Positions 1 through 6,103 of a DNA stretch of 6,171 nucleotides are shown here, in pieces. The stretch spans positions 13,880 to 20,050 of the forward strand of contig DOWL01000155.1 in NCBI GenBank assembly GCA_003519585.1. The letters run 5' to 3'. The notes under the pieces were generated by a model. It worked only from the letters and a program-made list of their open reading frames with translations, made no database searches and was not told the origin of the DNA. The position numbers and the translations under genes were made by a program. Positions within the stretch are counted from its first letter, which is position 1, and each line of letters starts with the position of its first letter. The stretch comes from Nocardioides sp. GTDB lineage: Bacteria > Actinomycetota > Actinomycetes > Propionibacteriales > Nocardioidaceae.

Positions 1-124
1 GCCGCTCGCGCGGAATCCCCCGCCCCGCCGTGACGTTCTCCAGGAACGGGACGACGTCCGCCTGCTTCTCCGGCCCGCCGAAGGAGACCAGCAGCAGCGC
101 GTCGTACGGCGTCACGTCGGGCAC
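1..124 (-). CDS. hemH: Ferrochelatase, N-terminal fragment (cut by the window edge)
   Basis: Reading the reverse strand from GTG at 124-122 gives 41 codons, beginning [19 protein letters not shown] and continuing with [19 protein letters not shown]. The block [10 protein letters not shown] followed by PFLENV and GRGIP is the characteristic N-terminus of actinobacterial ferrochelatase. In Actinobacteria this enzyme inserts iron into coproporphyrin III (the coproporphyrin-dependent haem route, where it is also called CpfC); that is family knowledge, since the catalytic residues lie outside the window. Two GTG codons are adjacent (127-125 and 124-122). I prefer the second because a TACGCT -10 hexamer ends exactly 6 nt before it, the same spacing as at two other genes here. 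No Shine-Dalgarno sequence is visible, so a leaderless mRNA is likely. The gene is divergent from the MFS transporter. Confidence 0.9.
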   Translation of the reverse strand, partial: MPDVTPYDALLLVSFGGPEKQADVVPFLENVTAGRGIPRER

Positions 125-130
125 CACGCG

Positions 131-136
131 AGCGTA
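131..136 (-). promoter_or_regulatory. Putative -10 element of hemH, leaderless configuration
   Basis: The reverse strand reads TACGCT at 136-131, followed by CGCG and the two GTG codons. It fits the TANNNT pattern of actinobacterial housekeeping sigma factors, and a transcript starting about 7 nt downstream would begin at or next to the hemH start codon. No convincing -35 TTGACA-like hexamer is seen 16-18 bp upstream. The call rests on position and on similarity to the -10 elements at 1392 and 2779. Confidence 0.5.
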
Positions 137-169
137 GTCACCGATTGGTCTGGCACCGTGCGGCGGTCC

Positions 170-175
170 TAGCCT
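170..175 (+). promoter_or_regulatory. Possible -10 element of the MFS transporter gene
   Basis: TAGCCT fits TANNNT and would place the transcript start near 182, leaving a leader of about 20 nt before GTG 203. That leader contains AGAAAG (189-194), a weak Shine-Dalgarno-like sequence 8 nt before the start codon. A TTGGTC at 145-150 could be a -35 but sits 19 bp away, which is long. This is a weak prediction; the divergent hemH promoter occupies the other side of the same 80-bp gap. Confidence 0.35.
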
Positions 176-202
176 GCAGTTCCGATACAGAAAGCCATTC
201 CA

Positions 203-1456
203 GTGTTCTCCACCTACCGCCGGGTCCTCGCGACACCCGGCGCGCTGTTGTTCTCCGCGGCCGGCCTGGTGGGCCGGCTGCCCATCTCGATGGCCGGCCT
301 GGGCATCGTGCTGCTGGTGCAGGCCGGCACCGGCTCGTACGGCGTGGCCGGTGCCGTCTCCGCGACGTACATGGTCGCCAACGCGGTCTGCGCGATCATC
401 CAGGGTCGGATCATCGACAGCTGGGGCCAGGGTCGGGTGCTGAGCACGCTGGCCTTCGCGTTCGGGGCCTCGGTCACGCTGCTCGTGGTCACGGTGGAGG
501 CCGACTGGCCACAGTGGGTGACCTACGTCTCGGCAGCGCTCGCCGGCGCGACCCTTCCCGGCGTCGCCAGCTCGGTGCGCGCCCGCTGGGCCTACGTGCT
601 CAAGGGCGGACCCAAGCTGCAGACGGCGTTCGCGTTCGAGGCGGTCGTGGACGAGATGGTCTTCATGCTCGGGCCGATCCTGGTCACCGTCCTGGCTACC
701 CTGGTCGACCCGGTGCTGGGCCTGGCCTCGGCGGCCGCCGCGGGCACCCTCGGCAGCCTCGCCTTCGCTGCCCAGCGCCGCACCGAGCCGCCGGCCCAGC
801 CGCACCAACGGTCCGAGGGCGTCCGGCCCCGGATGCCCTGGCCGACCGTGCTGCCGCTCGCCGTGGTGGCGGCGGCCCTCGGCATCCTCTTCGGCGCCGC
901 CGAGGTGACGACCGTGGCCTTCTCGGACGAACACGGTCACAAGGGCTATGCCGGCGGGCTGCTGGCGGTCTGGGCACTCGGCAGCCTGCTGGCCGGCCTG
1001 GTCACCGGCGCCCTCACCTTCACGCGACCCACGTCGTTCCGGGTCCGCGTGGGCGCCATCGGGATGGCGGTCGCCATGGCTCCGCTGTACTTCGTCGACT
1101 CGATTCCGGTCATGGCCGTCTGCCTGTTGATCGGGGGCGTGGCGATCGCCCCGACGATGGTGGCGGCGATCTCGCTGACCCAGGAGAAGGTGCCGCAGTC
1201 GCGGCTGACCGAGGGGATGGCGATCATCCAGACCGGGGTGGTCGCCGGCGTGGCCCCCGGCGCGGCGCTCAGCGGCGTGGTCGTCGACCACTCCGGCGCC
1301 TCGGCCGCCTATCTCGTGAGCCTGGCCGCAGGGCTGGTCGCAGCCGTCGCCGCGCAGCTGATCCCGCGCGAGCCGCGCGACCAGGGGTCTCTAGGCTCAC
1401 GCCGTGAGCACGTGGACGAACTGGTCGGGTCTGGAGACCTCACGCCCGACGCGTGA
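203..1456 (+). CDS. MFS transporter, substrate unknown
   Basis: This is a 417-residue polytopic membrane protein of usual size for a 12-helix major facilitator. Hydrophobic segments run from about residue 13 to 190 and 214 to 387. Between the halves is a hydrophilic, Arg/Pro-rich central loop (about 191-213). The loop after the second helix ([14 protein letters not shown], 67-80) resembles the degenerate MFS motif A. The GTG start fits: it is followed by [20 protein letters not shown], a plausible short cytoplasmic lead into helix 1, and by no better start. The substrate cannot be told from sequence. The divergent hemH gene hints at, but does not show, a link to haem or porphyrin traffic. The last 17 codons or so lie beyond the final helix and overlap the next gene by 53 nt, so the hydrophilic tail (about 389-417) is probably dispensable for transport. 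Confidence 0.85.
   Translation: MFSTYRRVLATPGALLFSAAGLVGRLPISMAGLGIVLLVQAGTGSYGVAGAVSATYMVANAVCAIIQGRIIDSWGQGRVLSTLAFAFGASVTLLVVTVEADWPQWVTYVSAALAGATLPGVASSVRARWAYVLKGGPKLQTAFAFEAVVDEMVFMLGPILVTVLATLVDPVLGLASAAAAGTLGSLAFAAQRRTEPPAQPHQRSEGVRPRMPWPTVLPLAVVAAALGILFGAAEVTTVAFSDEHGHKGYAGGLLAVWALGSLLAGLVTGALTFTRPTSFRVRVGAIGMAVAMAPLYFVDSIPVMAVCLLIGGVAIAPTMVAAISLTQEKVPQSRLTEGMAIIQTGVVAGVAPGAALSGVVVDHSGASAAYLVSLAAGLVAAVAAQLIPREPRDQGSLGSRREHVDELVGSGDLTPDA
1392..1397 (+). promoter_or_regulatory. Putative -10 element of the lactone oxidase gene, leaderless, inside the MFS gene
   Basis: TAGGCT is followed by exactly 6 nt and then the GTG start at 1404. It lies within the last codons of the MFS transporter. 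There is no Shine-Dalgarno sequence before GTG 1404, so translation from a leaderless transcript would explain this start. A -35 hexamer is not recognisable. The same hexamer occurs before sepH at 2779. Confidence 0.5.
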
Positions 1457-2708
1457 GGCGACGCCGGCCGACACCGACGCGGTCGTCGCCGAGGTACGCC
1501 GGGCACTCGACTCGGGCGGCACCGTCAAGATGGTCGGGACCGGCCACAGCTTCACCGCGATCTCGGCCCCCCAGGGCACGCTGCTGCGCCCCACGGCGCT
1601 GACCGGCATCATCTCGGTCGACCACGAGGCGCAGACGGTCACGGCCCGCGCCGGTACGCCCCTCAAGGTGCTCAACGCAGAGCTCGAGGCGCTGGGCCTC
1701 TCCCTGCACAACATGGGCGACATCGCCGAGCAGACCCTGGCGGGTGCCATCTCCACCGGCACCCACGGCACCGGTGGCACCGCAGCGGGCCTGTCCGCCC
1801 AGGTGGTCGGCCTCGAACTGGTCACTGGCACCGGTGAGCTGCTGCGGGCCACCCCCACCGAGAACGCCGACGTCCTCGACGTGGCCCGGGTCGGCCTCGG
1901 CGCGCTCGGGATCCTCACCACGATCACCTTCCGGGTCGAGCCGCTGTTCGTGCTCGAGGCGGTGGAGGAGCCGTTCGGCTGGGCCGAGGCGCTGGCGGCG
2001 TACGACGAACTGGCCGCCCGGGCCGACCACGTCGACATGTACTGGTTCCCCCATACCGATCGGGTCCAGATCAAGCAGAACTTCCGCCGCGGCACCGACC
2101 TGTCCGCACGCCGGCCGCTGTCGCGGCTCCAGCTCGCACTCGACGACCGCTTCCTCCAGAACACCGTCTTCGGCGCCGCCACCGCGACCCTCAACCGCGT
2201 GCCCGCGGCGATCCCGGGGTTCAACCGGCTGGGTGCCCGGCTGCTCAGCCACCGCACCTATGCCGACGTCGCGCATCGGGTCTTCGTCGCCGAGCGCGAC
2301 GTGGTCTTCCGGGAGATGGAGTACGCCGTCCCGCGGGCGGCGGGACTCGACGTACTCCGGGAGTGTCGAAGGGCGCTGGACGCCTCCGGGCTGCGGATCT
2401 CGTTCCCGGTGGAGCTGCGCAACGCCCCTGCCGACGACGTACCCCTCTCCACGGCGAGCGGCCGCGACTCCTTCTACCTCGCCTTCCACACCCACCGTGC
2501 CGCCGAGCACCGCGACTACTTCGCCCTGATGGAGCCGATCCTGCGCGCCCACGACGGGCGACCGCATTGGGGCAAGGTGCACACCCGGACCGCCGCCGAC
2601 CTCGCGCCGGTCTACCCACGCTTCGCCGACTTCCTCGCCCTCCGCGACCGGCTGGACCCGCAGCGGGTCTTCGCCAACGACTACCTGCGGCGAGTCCTGG
2701 GCGAATGA
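1404..2708 (+). CDS. FAD-linked L-gulono/D-arabinono-1,4-lactone oxidase or dehydrogenase family protein
   Basis: This 434-residue flavoprotein matches the size of the family, including mycobacterial L-gulono-1,4-lactone dehydrogenase (Rv1771). The N-terminal half is a PCMH-type FAD-binding domain (about 14-185). It has GTGHSF at 45-50, whose His48 is the position that carries covalently bound FAD in related VAO-family oxidases, and STGTHGTG at 117-124. The C-terminal half is the ALO domain, with MEYAVPR at 305-311 and HWGKVHT at 388-394; the HWGK lysine is conserved in the family. The protein ends in the typical RLDPQRVFANDYLRRVLG. No signal peptide or membrane segment is seen, so it is probably cytoplasmic. 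The family oxidises sugar 1,4-lactones (ascorbate-like pathways) or alditols. Which substrate, and whether oxygen is the acceptor, cannot be read here. Start GTG 1404 is preferred because NWSG follows immediately, as in homologues, and a -10 element sits 6 nt upstream. Confidence 0.88.
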   Translation: MSTWTNWSGLETSRPTREATPADTDAVVAEVRRALDSGGTVKMVGTGHSFTAISAPQGTLLRPTALTGIISVDHEAQTVTARAGTPLKVLNAELEALGLSLHNMGDIAEQTLAGAISTGTHGTGGTAAGLSAQVVGLELVTGTGELLRATPTENADVLDVARVGLGALGILTTITFRVEPLFVLEAVEEPFGWAEALAAYDELAARADHVDMYWFPHTDRVQIKQNFRRGTDLSARRPLSRLQLALDDRFLQNTVFGAATATLNRVPAAIPGFNRLGARLLSHRTYADVAHRVFVAERDVVFREMEYAVPRAAGLDVLRECRRALDASGLRISFPVELRNAPADDVPLSTASGRDSFYLAFHTHRAAEHRDYFALMEPILRAHDGRPHWGKVHTRTAADLAPVYPRFADFLALRDRLDPQRVFANDYLRRVLGE

Positions 2709-2747
2709 CGGCGGCGCCGTCGCCATCATCACGGCGTGGCGCGCCGT
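2707..2747 (+). terminator. Two tandem GC-rich hairpins after the lactone oxidase gene
   Basis: The first hairpin starts inside the stop codon: GACGGC (2707-2712), loop GGC, GCCGTC (2716-2721). The second is ACGGCG (2731-2736), loop TGGCG, CGCCGT (2742-2747). Neither is followed by a T-run, so this is not a classical intrinsic terminator. Actinobacterial terminators often lack the U tract, and the position between a stop codon and the sepH promoter fits that role. The sequence is very GC-rich, so 6-bp stems are not rare by chance. Confidence 0.35.
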
Positions 2748-2778
2748 CGCGGTCCCGCTGGGCGGCCTTCGGCTGACG

Positions 2779-2784
2779 TAGGCT
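2779..2784 (+). promoter_or_regulatory. sepH: Putative -10 element of sepH
   Basis: TAGGCT, in the context TAGGCTCGCG, nearly matches the element before the lactone oxidase (TAGGCTCACG) and before hemH (TACGCTCGCG). A transcript starting near 2791 would leave a leader of about 39 nt before ATG 2830. No ATG or GTG occurs in that leader, so sepH is not leaderless. The best ribosome-binding candidate is a weak GAGG at 2813-2816, 13 nt from the start. Confidence 0.45.
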
Positions 2785-2829
2785 CGCGAGCATCCGGACA
2801 GAGGACCACGACGAGGCCAAGACGACCGC

Positions 2830-3864
2830 ATGTCGGCACCCCACGGCGCACCCAGTGAGCGCCATACCCCACCTCCGGTCGTAGCGCGCCCTCAGCCCTC
2901 GGCCGGTGGGTTCCTGACCCTCATCGGCGTGACCCCGGACGGCCGGCGGCTGCGACTCGCCGACCCCCATGACCCAGGCGGACGCGAGTTCACCGTCGAG
3001 ATCGACGCCCGGCTGCGCGCGGCGTTGGGTGTCCGCCCCTCGACCCGACCCGAAGAACCGGTGCCCACAGTGGAGACCCAGATGGACAGCATGCTCCGAC
3101 CGCGCGACATCCAGGCCCGGATCCGGGCCGGGGAGACGCCCGAGGCGGTGGCTGCCGCGGCGCGGACCACGGTCGAGAAGGTGATGCCGTACGCCGCCCC
3201 CGTGTTGGCCGAGCGCGAGCACGTCGCCGAGCGGGCTCAGCGCTCCTCCATCCGCCGGCCGGCCGGCGAGGCGCCCGCCGGACACCAGCAGCGGACCCTG
3301 GGCGATGCGATCACGGTGCACCTCCACACCCGCAACGTCGACCCCGACGTGGTGGCCTGGGACTCCTGGCGCCGCGAGGACGGCCGCTGGGCGCTCACCG
3401 GTCGCTTCTCGGTGCAGGGCCGCGACGGGCTCGCCGAGCTCACCTTCGACCAGCCCGGCAACTTCGTGGTCCTCGACAACGACGACGCGCGCTGGCTCGT
3501 CGGCGAACTGGCCGAACCGACCCCCGAACCGACCCCCGAGGCGACCGCCGACGCGACGGCCGAGCCGGGTGCCCGGCGCCTCTCCGCCGTACCCTCCCAG
3601 GACGACGCCCAACTCGCTCTCGGAGACGACGTGCTCGGCATCGTCGACGAGCCGATCGAGGCCTTCCTCGACGTCCAGCCCGGGGTCGACGAGCGCGAGC
3701 TGATCGACCAGGCCGCCGACGCGGCCGCGCTCGACGTCGAGCCGACGGACGACCCGACGGACGAGGAGCCCGAGCCCGCCACCCGCCGGCCGGTCAAGAA
3801 GACCCGAGGCCGCGCCTCGGTCCCGAGCTGGGACGAGATCATGTTCGGTGGTCCGAGCGAGTAG
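2830..3864 (+). CDS. sepH: Septation protein SepH (DUF3071 family)
   Basis: SepH is an actinobacterial cell-division protein that binds FtsZ and promotes Z-ring assembly through its N-terminal helix-turn-helix region. This 344-residue protein has the diagnostic layout. A strand-rich start, FLTLIGVTPDGRRLRLAD (28-45), is followed by a DARLRAAL helix. Next comes the HTH block from LRPRDIQARIRAGETPEAVA (89-108) to APVLAEREHVAERA (123-136). A second conserved block contains DVVAWDSWRREDGRW (173-187) and DDARWLVGEL (218-227). An acidic, low-complexity tail follows, and the protein ends in the family motif SVPSWDEIMFGG (330-341) after a basic patch KKTRGR. The tail includes a small Pro/Thr/Glu repeat. 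About 27 residues precede the conserved start, rich in Pro and His; no in-frame ATG, GTG or TTG lies nearer, so ATG 2830 is kept. It probably has its own promoter, and a hairpin begins at the stop codon. Confidence 0.9.
   Translation: MSAPHGAPSERHTPPPVVARPQPSAGGFLTLIGVTPDGRRLRLADPHDPGGREFTVEIDARLRAALGVRPSTRPEEPVPTVETQMDSMLRPRDIQARIRAGETPEAVAAAARTTVEKVMPYAAPVLAEREHVAERAQRSSIRRPAGEAPAGHQQRTLGDAITVHLHTRNVDPDVVAWDSWRREDGRWALTGRFSVQGRDGLAELTFDQPGNFVVLDNDDARWLVGELAEPTPEPTPEATADATAEPGARRLSAVPSQDDAQLALGDDVLGIVDEPIEAFLDVQPGVDERELIDQAADAAALDVEPTDDPTDEEPEPATRRPVKKTRGRASVPSWDEIMFGGPSE
3513..3560 (+). repeat. Degenerate 12-bp tandem repeat inside sepH
   Basis: Two exact copies of CGAACCGACCCC (3513-3524 and 3525-3536) are followed by two diverged copies (CGAGGCGACCGC and CGACGCGACGGC). 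They encode EPTP-EPTP-EATA-DATA (residues 229-244), at the join between the conserved SepH domain and the acidic tail. Such repeats usually mark a flexible linker whose length varies between strains. Confidence 0.7.
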
Positions 3865-3890
3865 GCGACAGCGAGGAACGAGCTGTCGCC
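3864..3890. repeat. Hairpin A: 9-bp perfect stem at the sepH stop codon
   Basis: GGCGACAGC (3864-3872) pairs perfectly with GCTGTCGCC (3882-3890) around the 9-nt loop GAGGAACGA. The stem starts on the last base of the sepH stop codon, so it could end transcription or protect the sepH mRNA 3' end. It lacks a T-run. The loop is almost the same as that of the next hairpin, which suggests a repeat family rather than a simple terminator. Confidence 0.7.
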
Positions 3891-3915
3891 GTCGCGAGCG
3901 AAGGTCGAGCAAGCC

Positions 3916-3940
3916 TCGCGGCTGAGGGACGAAGCCGCGA
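3916..3940. repeat. Hairpin B: 8-bp stem with nearly the same loop as hairpin A
   Basis: TCGCGGCT (3916-3923) pairs with AGCCGCGA (3933-3940) around GAGGGACGA. The loop differs from that of hairpin A at one of 9 positions, while the stem sequence is different. GCC (3913-3915) and GGC (3943-3945) can extend the stem past a 2-nt bulge. It probably belongs to the dispersed palindromic repeats common between actinobacterial genes. Confidence 0.65.
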
Positions 3941-3947
3941 CAGGCGC

Positions 3948-4009
3948 GTCGAGACCACCGCAAGGTAGGCAGCCAACGCCACCCAGCCCAACGCTGCGGA
4001 CGTCTCGAC
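3948..4009. repeat. Imperfect inverted repeat with 15-nt arms (GTCGAGAC/GTCTCGAC)
   Basis: GTCGAGAC (3948-3955) pairs with GTCTCGAC (4002-4009). Inside it, after a symmetric 2x2 mismatch, CCGCA (3958-3962) pairs with TGCGG (3995-3999), so 13 of 15 positions match around a 32-nt spacer. CGACAGGC also occurs as a direct repeat at 3938-3945 and 4006-4013. The GTCTCGACAGGCTCGAC sequence is of a kind I recall as a frequent intergenic repeat in Nocardioides-like genomes; that recollection is not checked here. Confidence 0.6.
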
Positions 4010-4010
4010 A

Positions 4011-4050
4011 GGCTCGACGAGCGAACTCGAGCCAGGGCTGGTCTCGCCCT
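4011..4050. repeat. Hairpins C and D, back to back upstream of the double SDR gene
   Basis: Hairpin C pairs GGCTCGA (4011-4017) with TCGAGCC (4027-4033) around the 9-nt loop CGAGCGAAC. Hairpin D follows with no gap: AGGGC (4034-4038) pairs with GCCCT (4046-4050) around a 7-nt loop. Together with A, B and the inverted repeat, they fill nearly the whole sepH-SDR intergenic region up to about 25 bp from the next -10 element. They may insulate the two transcription units. Confidence 0.5.
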
Positions 4051-4073
4051 GTTCCGTCGCCGTGACCCACCGG

Positions 4074-4079
4074 TAACGT
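4074..4079 (+). promoter_or_regulatory. Putative -10 element of the double SDR gene, leaderless configuration
   Basis: TAACGT is followed by exactly 6 nt (all C) and then ATG 4086. There is no purine-rich Shine-Dalgarno sequence; the bases just before the start are CCCCCC. This favours a leaderless transcript beginning at the ATG. No clear -35 hexamer is seen. Confidence 0.5.
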
Positions 4080-4085
4080 CCCCCC

Positions 4086-6098
4086 ATGTCGTACTTCGTC
4101 ACCGGAGCCACGGGGTTCATCGGCCGGCATCTCGTCGACGAACTGGTCGACCACCGCGAGGGCACCGTCTACGTGCTGTGCCGTGAGGCCTCGCTCGACC
4201 GGATGCGTGCGCTGATCGATGCGTGGGGCACCGACCGAGTGGTGCCCGTGGTCGGCGACCTGGGGACGGTTCGGCTGGGGGTGGCCGAGGAGTGGATCGC
4301 GGAGCACCGCGGTGGGATCGACCACTTCTTCCATATCGCGGCGATCTACGACATGACGGCGGACGACGCCACCAACGAACTGCTCAACGTGGGCGGCACC
4401 CGACACGCCCTCGAGCTCGCCGAGGCCCTGGCCGCGAACTGCTTCCACCAGGTCTCCTCGGTGGCCGCGGCAGGGGACTATCACGGCACCTTCGACGAGA
4501 CGATGTTCGAGGCGGGCCAGCATCTGCCCTCGCCGTACCACCGGACGAAGTACGAGTCCGAGATGATCGTCCGCACCGAGGCGACGGTGCCCTGGCGGGT
4601 CTACCGGCCGGCCATCGTGGTGGGCCACTCCGAGACCGGGGTCATGGACAAGGTCGACGGCCCCTACTACTTCTTCCCTGTCATGAAGCTGATGCGCGAC
4701 ACCCTGCCGGCGTGGCTCCCGCTGGTCGGGGCCGACCTCGGCGACACCAATCTGGTGCCCGTCGACTACGTCGCCAAGGCGATGGACCACCTCGCGCACC
4801 TGCCCGATCGGGACGGCGAGGCGTTCCACCTGGTCAACCCCGATCCGCAGCCGGTCGTGGGCATGGTCAACACGTTCTGCCGCGCCGCGGGGGCGCCGAC
4901 GTTCGCCACGCCTGTCGATCGCACGACCACCGAGAGCGTGGTCGGGCTGCTCCCCCGCGCGGCTCGGCCCGGCTCCCTGGTCACCCGGCTGATCCGCAGC
5001 GCACCGGCGCAGACGGCGCTCGACCTGACCCTCGGACGCCTCGGTGTGCCGGCGGAGGTCCTCTCCCACACCTCGTTCGCACCGGTCTTCGACTCCCGAC
5101 GCACCGAGCAGGCGCTGGCCGGCTCCGGCATCGCGGTGCCGGACCTCGACGGGTACGCGCGGACGCTCTGGGGCTACTGGGAGGAGAACCTCGACGAGGC
5201 CACCGGACGCGACCCGCGCAATCGCGAGGCCCTGCAGGGCAAGCACGTGGTGATCACGGGCGCCTCGTCGGGCATCGGCCAGGTGACCGCGTTGAAGGTG
5301 GCCCAGTGCGGTGGCATTCCGGTCCTGGTGGCCCGCGGCAAGGACAAGTTGGAGGCGACGCGCGCAGCCATCGAACGGCGCGGCGGTACGGCGTACGTCT
5401 TCCCGTGCGACCTCTCCGATCTCGACGCCATCGACACCCTCACCAAGGAGCTTGCCGCGACGCTCCCCTCGATCGACTTCGTGGTCAACAACGCCGGCCG
5501 GTCGATCCGCCGTTCGCTCAAGCTGTCGCACGACCGGTTCCACGACTTCGAGCGCACCATGCAGCTCAACTACTTCGGCGCGATCCGTCTGGTCATGGGG
5601 CTGATCCCGACGATGCGCCAGCAGCAGCGTGGCCACATCGTCAACATCAGCTCGATCGGGGTGCAGACCAACCCGCCGCGCTTCTCGGCGTACGTCGCCT
5701 CGAAGGCCGCGCTCGACTCCTGGTCGAACGTCGTGGCCTCCGAACTGGTCGGCGACGGCATCACCTTCACCGGCATCCACATGCCGTTGGTGCGGACGCC
5801 GATGATCGCCCCCACCAAGCTCTACGACAAGTTCCCCACCATCTCACCGGCGCAGGCGGCCGACCTGGTGATCAAGGCGATGTTGGAGCGGCCGCACGAG
5901 ATCAACACGCTGCTCGGCAACGCCGGAGCCGTCGCCCACACCGTGGCTCCCAAGCTCGCCTTCCGGGTGCTGAACATGGCCTACCACGTCTTCCCCGACT
6001 CGGCCGCCGCCCAAGGGAAGGCACAGGGAGACCAGCCCGGCGCCCGCGAGTCCGAGCAGATCATGCTGGCCAAGGTGTTCAAGGGCGTGCATTGGTGA
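4086..6098 (+). CDS. Double-domain SDR, probable fatty acyl-CoA reductase (AcrA1-like)
   Basis: This 670-residue fusion has two Rossmann domains. The N-terminal extended SDR (about 1-370, NAD-binding 4/male-sterility type) has TGATGFIG (6-13), FHIAAIYD and a Ser125-Tyr151-Lys155 site (YHRTK). The C-terminal classical SDR (about 385-635) has TGASSGIG (391-398), NNAG (468-471), Ser523 and Tyr536-Lys540 (YVASK). Both second strands end in an Arg-containing loop (LCRE, VARG), which suggests NADP(H). Both active sites look intact. The size and domain order match mycobacterial AcrA1 (Rv3391) and the about 660-residue Marinobacter fatty acyl-CoA reductase, which reduce acyl-CoA to aldehyde and alcohol. 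By that analogy it would supply fatty alcohols or aldehydes for lipids or wax esters; the substrate is not shown by the sequence. No membrane helix or signal peptide is evident. It appears to be a single-gene unit with palindromic repeats on both sides. It could instead act on another thioester or a polyketide-type lipid. Confidence 0.82.
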   Translation: MSYFVTGATGFIGRHLVDELVDHREGTVYVLCREASLDRMRALIDAWGTDRVVPVVGDLGTVRLGVAEEWIAEHRGGIDHFFHIAAIYDMTADDATNELLNVGGTRHALELAEALAANCFHQVSSVAAAGDYHGTFDETMFEAGQHLPSPYHRTKYESEMIVRTEATVPWRVYRPAIVVGHSETGVMDKVDGPYYFFPVMKLMRDTLPAWLPLVGADLGDTNLVPVDYVAKAMDHLAHLPDRDGEAFHLVNPDPQPVVGMVNTFCRAAGAPTFATPVDRTTTESVVGLLPRAARPGSLVTRLIRSAPAQTALDLTLGRLGVPAEVLSHTSFAPVFDSRRTEQALAGSGIAVPDLDGYARTLWGYWEENLDEATGRDPRNREALQGKHVVITGASSGIGQVTALKVAQCGGIPVLVARGKDKLEATRAAIERRGGTAYVFPCDLSDLDAIDTLTKELAATLPSIDFVVNNAGRSIRRSLKLSHDRFHDFERTMQLNYFGAIRLVMGLIPTMRQQQRGHIVNISSIGVQTNPPRFSAYVASKAALDSWSNVVASELVGDGITFTGIHMPLVRTPMIAPTKLYDKFPTISPAQAADLVIKAMLERPHEINTLLGNAGAVAHTVAPKLAFRVLNMAYHVFPDSAAAQGKAQGDQPGARESEQIMLAKVFKGVHW

Positions 6099-6103
6099 TC
6101 TGT

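Noticed and set aside
145..1407. A 420-codon plus-strand frame overlapping the MFS gene, ending just at the lactone oxidase start.
   Set aside because: The translation is Arg/Gly-rich without membrane segments, while the alternative frame gives a clear MFS protein.
2738..2745. GGCGCGCC 8-bp palindrome between the lactone oxidase and sepH.
   Set aside because: It is part of the second hairpin region, and a GC-only octamer is likely by chance here.
3253..3268. A 16-bp perfect palindrome, CGCCGGCCGGCCGGCG, in sepH.
   Set aside because: It lies in the coding linker (RRPAGE) and is made only of CCGG units, which arise easily in high-GC coding DNA. Nothing else suggests a binding site.
2245..3963. 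A 572-codon minus-strand open frame opposite the lactone oxidase end and sepH.
   Set aside because: It is opposite to sepH, its composition is Arg/Gly-rich, it shows no domain and it has no promoter or ribosome-binding site. It is a shadow of GC-rich codon use.
3864..4050. Possible CRISPR array or small mobile element from the repeated palindromes.
   Set aside because: There are no equal-length direct repeats with regular spacers, no cas or transposase genes, and no target-site duplication could be identified. A REP-like repeat cluster explains it better.
3237..5780. An 847-codon open frame on the minus strand covering the end of sepH, the intergenic region and most of the double SDR.
   Set aside because: It runs antisense to two confidently recognised genes, and across the intergenic repeats. 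Its translation is low-complexity (His/Asp/Arg/Val-rich) with no recognisable domain. Long antisense open frames are expected in DNA this rich in GC.
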